A stretch of DNA of 64,000 bases from NCBI RefSeq assembly GCF_003602095.1, contig NZ_RAHH01000013.1:1-64000 (forward strand), written 5' to 3'. How positions within the stretch are numbered: position 1 is the stretch's first letter; every line of letters starts with the position of its first letter. A model generated the notes under the pieces. The model was given only the letters and a program-made list of their open reading frames with translations, searched no databases and was not told where the DNA came from. Made by a program: the position numbers and the translations under genes. Source of the stretch: Rahnella woolbedingensis (GTDB lineage: Bacteria > Pseudomonadota > Gammaproteobacteria > Enterobacterales > Enterobacteriaceae). Positions 1 through 9,216 of the stretch are shown in pieces.

Positions 1-59
1 TGTAAGTGCAGCGATGCATTGAGCTAACCAGTACTAATGACCCGAGAGGCTTAACCTTA
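1..59 (+). rRNA. rrl: 23S rRNA, 3' end (partial)
   Basis: The first 59 bases match the conserved 3' end of enterobacterial 23S rRNA, including the GAGCTAACC and GTACTAATGA blocks and the final GGCTTAACC. The rest of the gene lies before the window. It is followed by a spacer of about 120 bp and then 5S rRNA, the normal operon order. Confidence 0.93.
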
Positions 60-182
60 CAACACCAAAGGTGTTTTGATTTGAGAGACAGGCTCGCAAG
101 AGTAGATTTTCAGCTGAATGTTCCGAGATTGGTTCGTAGTGCAATCCTGATTTAAGGTGAGCGGTATGAATGAAACAGAATT

Positions 183-302
183 TGCCTGGCGGCAGTAGCG
201 CGGTGGTCCCACCTGACCCCATGCCGAACTCAGAAGTGAAACGCCGTAGCGCCGATGGTAGTGTGGGGTCTCCCCATGCGAGAGTAGGGAACTGCCAGGC
301 AT
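183..302 (+). rRNA. rrf: 5S rRNA
   Basis: A complete 120-base 5S rRNA. It starts TGCCTGGCGGC, contains the conserved CCATGCCGAACTCAGAAGTG stretch, and closes with GCCAGGCAT, which pairs with the start. It is the last RNA of this rRNA operon, and no tRNA follows it before the terminator. Confidence 0.97.
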
Positions 303-313
303 CAAATAAAGAC

Positions 314-345
314 AAAAGCCCCGTACGAAAGTGCGGGGCTTTTTG
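314..345 (+). terminator. rRNA operon terminator
   Basis: A GC-rich stem AGCCCCGTAC / GTGCGGGGCT with a GAAA loop, preceded by A residues and followed by five T residues. It is a strong intrinsic terminator 12 bp after 5S rRNA. The A-run on the other side could also serve mobB, which converges on it. Confidence 0.9.
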
Positions 346-383
346 CTATGTGAAGTTTAGGAGAAGAAAAGAGGACAGAACCT

Positions 384-914
384 CTAGTTTTGCTGACTTT
401 TCAGCCACTGAATTACAAACTCTCCGACTTCATCTACCTCATTTATATTCAGGATGCTGATTGCCTGTGAAACAGGCACGAACAGATCATCACTCGCCAC
501 CGCAACTACATGTATATTAATCAGACTCTCAAGTGATTTACTTGTTTCCTGCCTGTGTAGCACGATTTTATCGATCTCTTCATGCTTAAATCCCTCTACT
601 AAAATCATATCCAGGTTATTACTGTCGAAACGTGTCGCCAGATACTCCAGACTGAGCTCGCCCTGTCCCGGAGTTTCAGTCATCAGTGCCCACCGGTTAT
701 TGCTGGCAACCATCGTCTGGTCTGCGCCAGCTTTACGCAGTTCAAAACTGTCTTTTCCCGGTGTATCAACGTCGACATCATGGTGGGTATGCTTGATCAG
801 ACCGGTTCGTATGCCACGCTGACGAAGGTAGGGAATGAGCTGTTTCAGCAATGTTGTTTTTCCCGTCCCGCTGTAAGCGACGATCCCAAGCAGTGGAATT
901 TGTTTGTTTATCAT
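384..914 (-). CDS. mobB: Molybdopterin-guanine dinucleotide biosynthesis adapter MobB
   Basis: A P-loop GTP-binding protein that assists MobA in attaching GMP to molybdopterin to form the Mo-bis-MGD cofactor. The Walker A segment AYSGTGKTT is at residues 13-21 of the 176-residue form chosen here, and TGLIKHTHHDVDVDTPGKDS is typical of MobB. I chose the ATG whose first bases overlap the mobA stop (ATGA), which implies coupled translation. A start ten codons further upstream would run into mobA. The length is close to that of E. coli MobB. It is cytoplasmic and dispensable in E. coli. Confidence 0.93.
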   Translation of the reverse strand: MINKQIPLLGIVAYSGTGKTTLLKQLIPYLRQRGIRTGLIKHTHHDVDVDTPGKDSFELRKAGADQTMVASNNRWALMTETPGQGELSLEYLATRFDSNNLDMILVEGFKHEEIDKIVLHRQETSKSLESLINIHVVAVASDDLFVPVSQAISILNINEVDEVGEFVIQWLKSQQN

Positions 915-1498
915 CTTGAGAGATCTTGATTGCGAGTTTTCCAAAGTGCCACATCTTCAGGCGTGTTGAGGTTGGAAAACGCCAATGATTCACTGAACAG
1001 TACAGATTTTGCTCCAATGTTATGAAGGAAAATCATCAGCTTCCTGTCACCGTTTTCCAGATACGCCGTCAGTGCTGGGATTAAACTTCGGTTTAACAGG
1101 CAAAGTGTCGGATGCTCACGCTCCGTGTCGCGCGCATAGGCCGCTTTCTGTCCTGATAGTCCGGCAGACAATGATTTACTAAGACCTGCGGGGAAAGCCG
1201 GAACGTCGCAGGGAACGAAAAGTACCCATTCGGTTTTACTCACCGATAACGCGGCAAGCATACCGGCAAGAGGGCCTGAGAAATCCTGTTCGATGTCCGG
1301 GACTGTCTGGAAATCCTTCCCATAGCGTTCAGAATTCTGATTGCAGCTGATCAGAATTTCTCCGACCTGCGGGCATAATCTTTCAGCGATGAGTTCAAAT
1401 AAAGGCCTACCATTAATTTCGACCAGTCCCTTATCTTCACCCATCCTGCTCGAACGACCGCCTGCTAAAATAACGCCCGTAATACTGTTGCGATCCAT
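911..1498 (-). CDS. mobA: Molybdenum cofactor guanylyltransferase MobA
   Basis: Transfers GMP from GTP to the molybdenum-molybdopterin cofactor, giving the form used by DMSO reductase-family enzymes. The nucleotidyltransferase signature LAGGRSSRMGEDKG begins at residue 11, and FVPCDVPAFP near the middle is the usual metal-binding segment. At 195 residues it matches the family. It is the first gene of a mobAB operon on the minus strand, divergent from yihD and pointing back at the rRNA operon. Confidence 0.96.
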   Translation of the reverse strand: MDRNSITGVILAGGRSSRMGEDKGLVEINGRPLFELIAERLCPQVGEILISCNQNSERYGKDFQTVPDIEQDFSGPLAGMLAALSVSKTEWVLFVPCDVPAFPAGLSKSLSAGLSGQKAAYARDTEREHPTLCLLNRSLIPALTAYLENGDRKLMIFLHNIGAKSVLFSESLAFSNLNTPEDVALWKTRNQDLSR

Positions 1499-1650
1499 AA
1501 TACCTGCCCGTCAAAACACCATTATCCCATTATTGTAACGCCTTAATTTACCTCCGGGCAGGTTAAACTTGTCTGGGGTGAGCTTGTACTTTCCCTGACG
1601 AAATAACCCTGTTATTTTTAAGGTCTGAAAACAAGTGGAGAAGGATTATC

Positions 1651-1920
1651 ATGAAAGAACATCGTGTGAACGAGCTGATCGAACTACTGCATCCGGCATG
1701 GAAAGAGGATTGCGATCTGAACCTGATGGAGTTTATTCAGAAACTGGTCACAGAATGTGGATATCAGGGACCATTAGGCGAACTCAGTGATGACACATTG
1801 ATTTATCACCTGAAAATGCGTGGTACTGACAGCACGGCTGAAATCCCAGGTTTGAAGAAAGACTATGAGGATGATTTTAAAACCGCACTTTTACGTGCCC
1901 GTGGTGTGATTAAAGATTGA
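1651..1920 (+). CDS. yihD: DUF1040 family protein YihD
   Basis: An 89-residue cytoplasmic protein matching E. coli YihD (DUF1040), whose molecular function is not established. The start [17 protein letters not shown] and a strong GGAGAAGG ribosome site support the chosen ATG. It sits between mobA and srkA as in E. coli. It probably shares a transcript with srkA, which begins about 90 bp downstream. Confidence 0.93.
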   Translation: MKEHRVNELIELLHPAWKEDCDLNLMEFIQKLVTECGYQGPLGELSDDTLIYHLKMRGTDSTAEIPGLKKDYEDDFKTALLRARGVIKD

Positions 1921-2012
1921 TGTAAACTTATGTGAACTTCATGCGAACCGCCAAAAATAGATGATACTATTTCCCATTGTCATTTTTCTGTGCGGCCAAT
2001 CCGAATGAAGTT

Positions 2013-2999
2013 ATGAACAATTCAGCTTTTAATTTTCAGGCATTGTCGCCGGATCTTATCCTTGATGCGTTAGAGAGTGTCGGTCTTATTGCTGAGTCCG
2101 GCCTCACTGCATTAAACAGTTATGAAAACCGTGTTTACCAGTTTCTCGGTGAAGACAGGAAACGCTATGTGGTGAAATTTTACCGTCCTGAGCGATGGAC
2201 GCAAGAGCAGATCCACGAAGAGCATCAGTTTTCTCTGGATATGTCCGATGCTGAAATTCCTGCGGTTGCCCCTCTTTCTATCAACGAAAACACACTGCAT
2301 CACTATCAGGGATATATGTTCACCGTATTTCCCAGCGTGGGTGGACGCCAGTATGAGATCGACAATCTCGACCAACTGGAGTGGGTAGGACGTTTTCTTG
2401 GACGCATTCATCAGGTGGGCAGCGAGAGCCTGTTTTCGGCACGTCCGACTATTGGGGTGGACGAATATCTTTTCCGCCCGCGAGAGGTTCTCGCCCAATG
2501 TCCGCTGATCCCCAAAAGTTTGCGCGAACCTTTTTTATCTGCAACCGATCAGCTGATTCGCACGACATGTGAATATTGGCATACTGACTGGCAGCCTCTA
2601 CGCTTACATGGTGATTGCCACCCGGGCAACATTCTCTGGCGTGACGGGCCGCTGTTTGTTGATATGGATGATGCCCGCAATGGCCCGGCGATACAGGATC
2701 TCTGGATGCTTCTGCATGGCCCCCAAAGTGAGCAAAGGCTCCAGTTAGATATCTTGCTGGAAGCTTACGGAGAGTTTGCAGATATAGACACTCGCGAACT
2801 GTCTTTGATTGAACCACTTCGCGCTATGCGCATGGTTTATTATCTGGCCTGGGTTGCCCGTCGCTGGGAAGATCCTGCATTTCCTAAGAGTTTCCCCTGG
2901 ATGCAGGACGAAGATTTCTGGCGTAGTCAGATAGCGGCTTTTACTGAGCAAGTTAAGAAATTACAGGCACCTCCTTTACAGCTGATGCCAATGTATTGA
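2013..2999 (+). CDS. srkA: Stress response Ser/Thr protein kinase SrkA (YihE/RdoA)
   Basis: A Ser/Thr kinase of the aminoglycoside-phosphotransferase/choline-kinase fold, linked in E. coli to Cpx-dependent stress survival. The catalytic loop is LHGDCHPGN, with His199 and Asp201. The metal-binding VDMDDARNGP lies around residues 216-222. The 328-residue form starting MNNSAF matches E. coli SrkA in length and N-terminus; an ATG 12 codons earlier is less likely. It lies 46 bp before dsbA, the known cotranscribed partner in E. coli. Confidence 0.95.
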   Translation: MNNSAFNFQALSPDLILDALESVGLIAESGLTALNSYENRVYQFLGEDRKRYVVKFYRPERWTQEQIHEEHQFSLDMSDAEIPAVAPLSINENTLHHYQGYMFTVFPSVGGRQYEIDNLDQLEWVGRFLGRIHQVGSESLFSARPTIGVDEYLFRPREVLAQCPLIPKSLREPFLSATDQLIRTTCEYWHTDWQPLRLHGDCHPGNILWRDGPLFVDMDDARNGPAIQDLWMLLHGPQSEQRLQLDILLEAYGEFADIDTRELSLIEPLRAMRMVYYLAWVARRWEDPAFPKSFPWMQDEDFWRSQIAAFTEQVKKLQAPPLQLMPMY

Positions 3000-3045
3000 G
3001 TCATGATTAATGTTCGAAGTTTAATTAAATGGAGATAGGCTTTAT

Positions 3046-3669
3046 ATGAAAAAGATATTCCTGGCACTGGTTGGTATGGTTATGGCCTTCAGTGTGTCTG
3101 CCGCGCAATTCTCTGATGGCGCACAGTACGTTACTTTAGATAAAACCGTTGCTAATGAGCCACAGGTACTCGAGTTCTTCTCATTTTATTGCCCGCACTG
3201 CTACCAGTTTGAACAAGTCTGGCATGTCTCTGACAGTATCCGTAAGAACTTGCCTAAAGATGTTAAATACACCAAGTATCACGTCGAATTCCTGGGGCCA
3301 TTGGGTAAACAATTAACTCAAGCCTGGGCTGTTGCGATTGCTCTGGGTGTTGAAGACAAAGTGAGCCCGCTGATGTTTGATGCTGTACAGAAACAGCAAT
3401 CAGTTCAGAATGCTGACGATATCCGTAAAGTCTTTATTCAGGCGGGTGTGAAGGGCGAAGATTATGATGCCGCACTTAACAGCTTTGTCGTGAAATCTCT
3501 GGTTGTTCAACAGGAGAAAGCCGCTGCTGACCTGGGTCTGCAAGGTGTTCCTTCTGTATTTGTGAACGGCAAATATATGGTTAAAAATGACGGACTTGAT
3601 ACCAGCTCAATGGATATGTACGTCAAACAATATTCTGATGTGATCAACTTCTTAGCGACCAAAAAATAA
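3046..3669 (+). CDS. dsbA: Thiol:disulfide interchange protein DsbA
   Basis: The periplasmic oxidase that introduces disulfide bonds into exported proteins; DsbB reoxidises it. A clear signal peptide has a predicted cut after Ala19 (SVSA then AQFSD). The active site CPHC is at residues 49-52, inside FYCPHCYQF. The cis-proline loop GVPSVFVNG lies in the last quarter. At 207 residues it is full length. It has a good GGAGATAGG ribosome site and its own terminator, and it follows srkA as in E. coli. Confidence 0.97.
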   Translation: MKKIFLALVGMVMAFSVSAAQFSDGAQYVTLDKTVANEPQVLEFFSFYCPHCYQFEQVWHVSDSIRKNLPKDVKYTKYHVEFLGPLGKQLTQAWAVAIALGVEDKVSPLMFDAVQKQQSVQNADDIRKVFIQAGVKGEDYDAALNSFVVKSLVVQQEKAAADLGLQGVPSVFVNGKYMVKNDGLDTSSMDMYVKQYSDVINFLATKK

Positions 3670-3683
3670 GAATTTCTGATTTC

Positions 3684-3707
3684 AACGCCAGCTTTCGGGC
3701 TGGCGTT
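3684..3707 (+). terminator. dsbA terminator
   Basis: A perfect 9-bp stem AACGCCAGC / GCTGGCGTT with a six-base loop, followed by an AT-rich tail (ATATTTT), 15 bp after dsbA. Confidence 0.82.
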
Positions 3708-4057
3708 ATATTTTAAAAGAAATGAGAAAATGGAAATGTTCTCAGACGTAAATATAAAAAACTCCCCTCAGAAAATTTCCCCGTAAATATTACTATCCAC
3801 AATAGCTATTAAACTTCTATTACATCAATATTTCATTAAGCAATCGTATAACCTGATGAAACACGTAGCTAAAATTTTGATGTGCTTTTGAATTAACATC
3901 CTTTATTAATTTCCTATAAAAACTATTCACAAAGTTATCCACAGGATGATCCTTCGAGATCCCTCGCAACTTCGCAATGAATTTCCTTCTCAAGGTTCGT
4001 CTTTCCCGCTGGCTATGGCATCCTTAGAGCATGTCTGATCACGAATAAAGAAGAGTT
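3708..4057 (+). other. AT-rich intergenic region upstream of polA with DnaA-box-like 9-mers
   Basis: No convincing gene. E. coli has yihF and yihG about here, and neither is present. The stretch holds one perfect TTATCCACA 9-mer (3935-3943) and two one-mismatch versions (CTATCCACA at 3793, CTATTCACA near 3923). It must also hold the polA promoter, which I cannot place with confidence. polA has only a weak AGAG ribosome site. Confidence 0.5.
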
Positions 4058-6862
4058 ATGGCCCAGATAGCAGAAAACCCCTTAATCCTGGTGGACGGCT
4101 CGTCCTACCTTTATCGCGCTTACCATGCGTTCCCTCCGCTGACCAACTCTGCGGGCGAACCGACCGGCGCGATGTACGGTGTGCTGAATATGTTGCGCAG
4201 CCTGTTGCTGCAATACACCCCAAGCCACGTTGCTGTGGTTTTTGACGCGAAAGGCAAAACCTTCCGTGATGAACTGTTTGAACAGTATAAATCTCACCGC
4301 CCTCCGATGCCGGATGATCTGCGCTCTCAGATTGAGCCACTTCATCAAATGGTGAAAGCGATGGGGCTGCCGTTACTGGTCGTTTCCGGCGTAGAGGCAG
4401 ATGACGTGATCGGTACGCTGGCACTTGAAGCCGAGAAAGCGGGTCATGCGGTTCTGATCAGTACTGGTGATAAAGATATGGCGCAGCTGGTTACGCCGGG
4501 CGTCACCCTGATCAACACCATGAACAACGCGATCCTGGGGCCAGATGAAGTTGTCGAGAAGTATGGTGTTCCGCCGGAACTCATTATTGATTTCCTCGCG
4601 CTGATGGGCGACTCCTCGGATAACATTCCGGGTGTACCGGGCGTGGGTGAGAAAACAGCACAGGCGCTTTTACAAGGCATTGGTGGCCTTGATGCGTTGT
4701 ATGCTGATCTCGATAAAGTCTCGACATTAAGCTTCCGTGGTTCAAAAACCATGGCTGCAAAACTGGCGGATAATAAAGAGGTGGCTTACCTCTCTTACCA
4801 GCTGGCGACTATTAAAACGGACGTTAAGCTGGATCTGACCTGTGCAGAACTGACGGTTTCAGAGCCTGATGCCGACGAACTCCATAAGCTTTTTGGTCGC
4901 TATGAATTCAAACGCTGGCTGGCAGATGTGGAATCTGGCACTTGGCTGAGCAGCAAAAAATCTGCTGGCAAAGCGCCGGCATCGGCGAAGAAAGGCGCGC
5001 AGGCTGAAGAAACGGTTTCAGCATCTGCAGTCGAACCTAATCAGCTCTCTCAGGAGGGTTACGTCACCATTCTGGATCAGGCGACTCTCGATGAGTGGAT
5101 CGGTTATCTGAAAGCATCGGACGTTTTCGCTTTCGATACCGAAACAGATGGTCTGGATACGCTGACGGCCAATCTGATTGGTTTGTCTTTCGCTACACAA
5201 GCGGGCAAAGCGGCTTATCTTCCTGTGGCGCATGACTATCTGGATGCACCGGCGCAGCTGGATCGCGATGATGTGCTTAAACAACTTAAACCGTTACTCG
5301 AAGATGAAAAGCAGCGCAAAGTCGGGCAGAACCTGAAGTTCGACCGCGGCGTTTTACTGCGTTATGACATCGAATTGAAAGGCATCGCCTTCGATACCAT
5401 GCTTGAATCTTACGTGCTCGACAGCGTATCTGGCCGTCATGACATGGACAGTTTGGCCGATCGCTATCTCGGTCATAAAACCGTAGGCTTTGAAGAGATT
5501 GCCGGTAAGGGCAAAAATCAGCTGACTTTCAACCAGATTGCGCTTGAGCAGGCAGCGCCTTACGCGGCAGAAGATGCCGATGTCACGCTGCAATTGCATC
5601 AGACACTCTGGCCACGTATTCAGCAAAGCGAATCCCTGACCAGGGTGTTCACGGATATTGAAATGCCGCTGGTGCCTGTTCTGTCCCATATCGAACGCAC
5701 CGGTGTGTTGATTGATCAAAACATCCTCGCTGCTCACTCGAAAGAGCTGGCTATTCGTCTGAACGAGCTGGAAAACAAAGCGCATGAACTGGCCGAAGAG
5801 CCTTTTAACCTTTCTTCGACCAAACAGCTTCAGGCCATTCTGTATGAAAAACAGAAATTGCCGATCCTGAAGAAAACTCCGGGTGGCGCACCCTCAACTA
5901 ATGAAGAAGTTCTGGCTGAACTGGCACTCGATTATCCATTGCCGAAAGTTATTCTGGAATATCGTGGTCTGGCGAAACTGAAATCAACTTACACCGACAA
6001 ACTGCCATTGATGATCAACCCGCAGTCTGGTCGCGTGCATACGTCTTACCATCAGGCGGTAACGGCTACCGGCCGTCTGTCTTCCAGCGATCCCAATCTG
6101 CAAAACATTCCGGTGCGTAATGACGAAGGGCGTCGCATCCGTCAGGCGTTTATCGCGCCAAAAGACTACATCATTCTGGCTGCCGACTACTCGCAGATTG
6201 AATTGCGTATCATGGCGCATTTATCGAAAGATGAAGGCTTGCTGACAGCCTTTGCTGAAGGCAAAGATATTCACCGCGCAACCGCCGCAGAAGTCTTCGG
6301 CACTCCGCTGGAGAAAGTCTCCGGCGAACAACGTCGCAGCGCGAAAGCGATTAACTTTGGTCTGATTTACGGCATGAGCGCCTTTGGTCTGTCACGCCAG
6401 CTGAACATTCCGCGCAAGGAATCTCAGCGTTATATGGATTTATACTTCGAGCGTTATCCGGGCGTGCTGGAATATATGGAACGTACGCGTACTCAGGCAT
6501 CTGAGCAGGGTTACGTGGAAACACTGGATGGTCGCCGTCTGTATCTGCCGGACATTAAATCCAGCAACGCGATGCGCCGTAAAGGAGCTGAACGTGCCGC
6601 GATCAACGCCCCGATGCAGGGTACGGCAGCTGACATTATCAAACGCGCAATGATAAGCGTCGATGCCTGGCTGAAACAGTCAGATGCTCCGCGTGCCCGC
6701 ATCATCATGCAGGTACACGATGAACTGGTATTTGAAGTGCATAAAGATGATGTTGAAGCAGCAAGTGAAAAAATTCGCAATCTGATGGAAGCAAGCATGA
6801 CGCTGGCGGTTCCATTGAAGGTTGAAGTCGGGACTGGCCAAAACTGGGATCAGGCTCACTAA
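4058..6862 (+). CDS. polA: DNA polymerase I
   Basis: Repair and Okazaki-fragment processing polymerase with three domains. The N-terminal 5' nuclease (about residues 1-300) begins [16 protein letters not shown]. The 3'-5' proofreading exonuclease carries DTETDGLDT, with both acidic residues kept. The C-terminal polymerase has [12 protein letters not shown] (motif A), [14 protein letters not shown] (finger helix) and VHDELVFEV (motif C). It is 934 residues, against 928 in E. coli, and ends QNWDQAH as there. The linker between the two exonuclease domains (about residues 300-330) is Ala/Lys-rich and variable. Confidence 0.98.
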   Translation: MAQIAENPLILVDGSSYLYRAYHAFPPLTNSAGEPTGAMYGVLNMLRSLLLQYTPSHVAVVFDAKGKTFRDELFEQYKSHRPPMPDDLRSQIEPLHQMVKAMGLPLLVVSGVEADDVIGTLALEAEKAGHAVLISTGDKDMAQLVTPGVTLINTMNNAILGPDEVVEKYGVPPELIIDFLALMGDSSDNIPGVPGVGEKTAQALLQGIGGLDALYADLDKVSTLSFRGSKTMAAKLADNKEVAYLSYQLATIKTDVKLDLTCAELTVSEPDADELHKLFGRYEFKRWLADVESGTWLSSKKSAGKAPASAKKGAQAEETVSASAVEPNQLSQEGYVTILDQATLDEWIGYLKASDVFAFDTETDGLDTLTANLIGLSFATQAGKAAYLPVAHDYLDAPAQLDRDDVLKQLKPLLEDEKQRKVGQNLKFDRGVLLRYDIELKGIAFDTMLESYVLDSVSGRHDMDSLADRYLGHKTVGFEEIAGKGKNQLTFNQIALEQAAPYAAEDADVTLQLHQTLWPRIQQSESLTRVFTDIEMPLVPVLSHIERTGVLIDQNILAAHSKELAIRLNELENKAHELAEEPFNLSSTKQLQAILYEKQKLPILKKTPGGAPSTNEEVLAELALDYPLPKVILEYRGLAKLKSTYTDKLPLMINPQSGRVHTSYHQAVTATGRLSSSDPNLQNIPVRNDEGRRIRQAFIAPKDYIILAADYSQIELRIMAHLSKDEGLLTAFAEGKDIHRATAAEVFGTPLEKVSGEQRRSAKAINFGLIYGMSAFGLSRQLNIPRKESQRYMDLYFERYPGVLEYMERTRTQASEQGYVETLDGRRLYLPDIKSSNAMRRKGAERAAINAPMQGTAADIIKRAMISVDAWLKQSDAPRARIIMQVHDELVFEVHKDDVEAASEKIRNLMEASMTLAVPLKVEVGTGQNWDQAH

Positions 6863-7008
6863 GTGGATAGTTATTAAGCTTTTATTGTAATTAAGCTACA
6901 GAATTTTGTGTTCAGACCATGAAGGTGATCGCATAAACCGCGATTTTTGTGTAAGTAAACTACAAAAAGTTCTTTTTCCCTGTCAGGAAATAGGGTAAAG
7001 TTTCTCTC

Positions 7009-7119
7009 GTAGGGTACAGAGGTAAGATGTTCTATCTTTCAGACCTTTTACTTCACGTAATCGGATTTGGCTGAATATTTTAGCCGCCCCAGGCATTTAT
7101 GTCTGGGGCGTTTTTTATT
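7009..7119 (+). ncRNA. spf: Spot 42 small RNA
   Basis: Nearly identical to E. coli Spot 42. It starts GTAGGGTACAGAGGTAAGA, has the central GGATTTGGCTGAATATTTTAG segment, and ends in a GCCCCAG / CTGGGGC hairpin with a T-run. The only clear change is the terminator loop. The RNA is an Hfq-dependent regulator of catabolic genes, repressed by cAMP-CRP in E. coli. A TAAAGT -10-like hexamer ends about 8 bases before the start. It lies between polA and engB as in E. coli. Confidence 0.97.
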
Positions 7120-7247
7120 GGGCTTTTCACAGAGTTACACCTATTTTTTGACGACCTGTCATCAAACCGTATCCATAAAAAAGGGCAGCCTGTTGGCTAC
7201 CCTGACATGTTCTTTACTTACAGTTTTCTTCGTTAAAGCGCGGTTAA

Positions 7248-7898
7248 TTACTCGCCTTCGTCAGACAAAACATCTTCCAAAACTTCCGGCGGGATTTCGC
7301 TGAACCAGGTGTTCAGTTTGTCACTCAGTTTATCCACACCGATTTTCTTCGTTGAAGAGAACGCTTCTACCTGAATATCGCCCATGAATTCTTTCACGGC
7401 TTCGCGAACCATTTTGATTTGCGCCTGACGCGCACCGGATGCCAGTTTGTCGGCTTTCGTCAGCAACAACATCACCGGTGTTCCTACATCAACAGCCCAT
7501 TGAATCATCTGCTGATCGAGATCTTTCAGCGGATGGCGGATATCCATCAACACCACCAGACCTTTCAAAGAGTTACGCATTTGCAGGTATTCGCCCAGCG
7601 CGCGCTGCCATTTACGCTTCATCTCTTCCGGCACTTGAGCGTAACCATAACCCGGCAGGTCGACCAGACGAATGCCCGGTGTGACTTCGAACAGGTTGAT
7701 GAGCTGAGTACGGCCGGGTGTTTTACTGGTACGGGCGAGGCTTTTCTGCTGCGTCAAAGTATTTAATGCGCTGGATTTGCCGGCGTTTGAACGACCAGCA
7801 AATGCGACTTCAATGCCTGCGTCAGATGGCAAATGCCGGATATCCGGGGCGCTCATGACGAAATGGGTCATATGATAGTTGTAAGTTTGGCTGGTCAA
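7248..7898 (-). CDS. engB: Ribosome biogenesis GTP-binding protein EngB (YsxC/YihA)
   Basis: An essential GTPase acting in assembly of the large ribosomal subunit. G1 is GRSNAGKSS, the Thr-containing switch is SKTPGRTQ, G3 is DLPGYGYAQ and G4 is TKAD. At 216 residues it is close to E. coli YihA and shares the [16 protein letters not shown] opening. It is convergent with Spot 42. The first of two nearby Met codons was taken; the second, at residue 10, is possible. Confidence 0.96.
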   Translation of the reverse strand: MTSQTYNYHMTHFVMSAPDIRHLPSDAGIEVAFAGRSNAGKSSALNTLTQQKSLARTSKTPGRTQLINLFEVTPGIRLVDLPGYGYAQVPEEMKRKWQRALGEYLQMRNSLKGLVVLMDIRHPLKDLDQQMIQWAVDVGTPVMLLLTKADKLASGARQAQIKMVREAVKEFMGDIQVEAFSSTKKIGVDKLSDKLNTWFSEIPPEVLEDVLSDEGE

Positions 7899-8200
7899 AG
7901 CGTGCGTCTCCGTGAGGCATGAGTATCTGGCTGGCGATTATAACTGCAACAGAGCCGAGATGCGTTCGTGTTTTTAAATTCCGAATGATGAGGCGAAGGG
8001 ACCACAGAGATGAAGGCGGGGGAAATTGCCTTCATGATGTAAGACATTTGCTATTCATGATGCGGGTTATTTCGCTTGTTTTGTCGCCGTGTTTTTTAAT
8101 GTCATTAAATTTCAATAAGATAAAAATAATGTGGTTCTGAAACCCACAAGACGGCAGGCGGGTATCTTGAGCCTTTGTGCCAGTCGGGTAAAGTATTTCT

Positions 8201-8411
8201 TACGCGGTGAAGGCGAGAATGGAAACAAGGACGAATATTGCATTCAGGGATCACGGGAAATGCATCGCGTTTTAAGGACGAACGGAGCCGGAGGCTCTGA
8301 AAGGCAAAGGAAAAACCGGGACGTTGACGCCAGACAGGGAGAGTGTTTGAGGAATATCCTTCTCCGGAAGGAAAGAAAAAGGCAGCAAGGTTAACTTGCT
8401 GCCTTTTTTCT
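8201..8411 (+). ncRNA. csrC: CsrC small RNA (CsrA-sequestering)
   Basis: This gap between engB and yihI is where csrC lies in E. coli. It holds no sensible gene, but has a -10-like TAAAGT at 8189-8194, 13 GGA trinucleotides in under 200 bases (several in small-hairpin contexts such as CGGAGCCGGAGG), and an intrinsic terminator GGCAGCAAG / CTTGCTGCC with a T-run. That is the pattern of RNAs that titrate the CsrA translational regulator. The sequence is diverged from E. coli CsrC except for this pattern. The 5' end is inferred from the promoter. Confidence 0.85.
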
Positions 8412-8477
8412 TTGTTCGCTTTCTGCTAGATTCCGCCGCAAATCTATACTAAATGTACACACCTAAGAGCAGATGCC

Positions 8478-9029
8478 ATGAAACAGCCAGCGAAAGCACC
8501 GCGCGCCAATACCGCGACAGCTAAAACGAAGAAGAAAAGTCGTGTAGAGCTTGATATCGAAGCGCGCGAACGCAAGCGTGACAATAAGCGCCGTGGCCAC
8601 AAAGCAGGCTCACGCGCGAACCCGGAAGGCGGTCAGAACCAAGGCGGTGCTGGCGCGAAGAAAACCGATCCGCGTATCGGCAGTAAGAAAGCTGTGCCAT
8701 TGATCGTGGAAACCGTCACGAACAATGCAGCGAAAGCGAAGAAAGCGGCGCAGGCGAAGCCGGAAGAAAAACCAAAAATGTCTCCGCAAGAAGAACTGAC
8801 ATTACTGGAAAATGATGAGCGTCTGGATTCACTGCTCGATCTTATTGACGACGGCAAAGCGCTGAGCGCAGAAGATCAGGCTTATGTTGACCAGACTCTG
8901 GATCGTATTGATGTTCTGATGGAAATCCTCGGTATCGAACTCGGCGACGACGAAGATGACGAAGAAGAAGAGAAGAACGAAGATATGATGCAGCTGCTCA
9001 AGCGCGGGACTCCTAAAGAAGGTTTCTAA
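8478..9029 (+). CDS. yihI: Der GTPase-activating protein YihI
   Basis: Stimulates the GTPase Der (EngA) and so modulates 50S ribosome assembly. The 183-residue protein has a Lys/Arg-rich disordered N-terminal half ([27 protein letters not shown]) and an acidic C-terminal half ending in an Asp/Glu run ([13 protein letters not shown]), the usual YihI layout. It is followed within 4 bp by a possible small membrane protein gene and then hemN. Confidence 0.94.
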   Translation: MKQPAKAPRANTATAKTKKKSRVELDIEARERKRDNKRRGHKAGSRANPEGGQNQGGAGAKKTDPRIGSKKAVPLIVETVTNNAAKAKKAAQAKPEEKPKMSPQEELTLLENDERLDSLLDLIDDGKALSAEDQAYVDQTLDRIDVLMEILGIELGDDEDDEEEEKNEDMMQLLKRGTPKEGF

Positions 9030-9032
9030 GCG

Positions 9033-9209
9033 ATGCGCTGGGTTCTCCCGGCAATAGCCTTACTCTTTGCATGTTATCTCCTTTGGTTATTCGGTAAACT
9101 ACGACGGTTATCGAAAACTAAAGCACGTTTGCGCAGAGCGACCTTTGTAAGGCAGGCCAAAAGCCTGCCTTCAAGGGGAACCGGCAGCATCCGACGCCGG
9201 AAGGAGTAA
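9033..9209 (+). CDS. Possible 58-residue single-pass membrane protein
   Basis: An ATG three bases after the yihI stop opens a 58-codon frame: a hydrophobic N-terminal segment (residues 4-20, about VLPAIALLFACYLLWLF), then a very basic tail rich in Arg and Lys. It has no ribosome site of its own that I can see and would depend on coupling from yihI. Its last codons overlap the hemN ribosome site (AAGGAG). I do not recognise a family. Position and amphipathic layout make it plausible, not proven. Confidence 0.4.
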   Translation: MRWVLPAIALLFACYLLWLFGKLRRLSKTKARLRRATFVRQAKSLPSRGTGSIRRRKE

Positions 9210-9216
9210 GTCACCC

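Noticed and set aside
170-460. Open frame across 5S rRNA and its terminator
   Set aside because: It covers the 5S rRNA gene and cannot be a protein gene.
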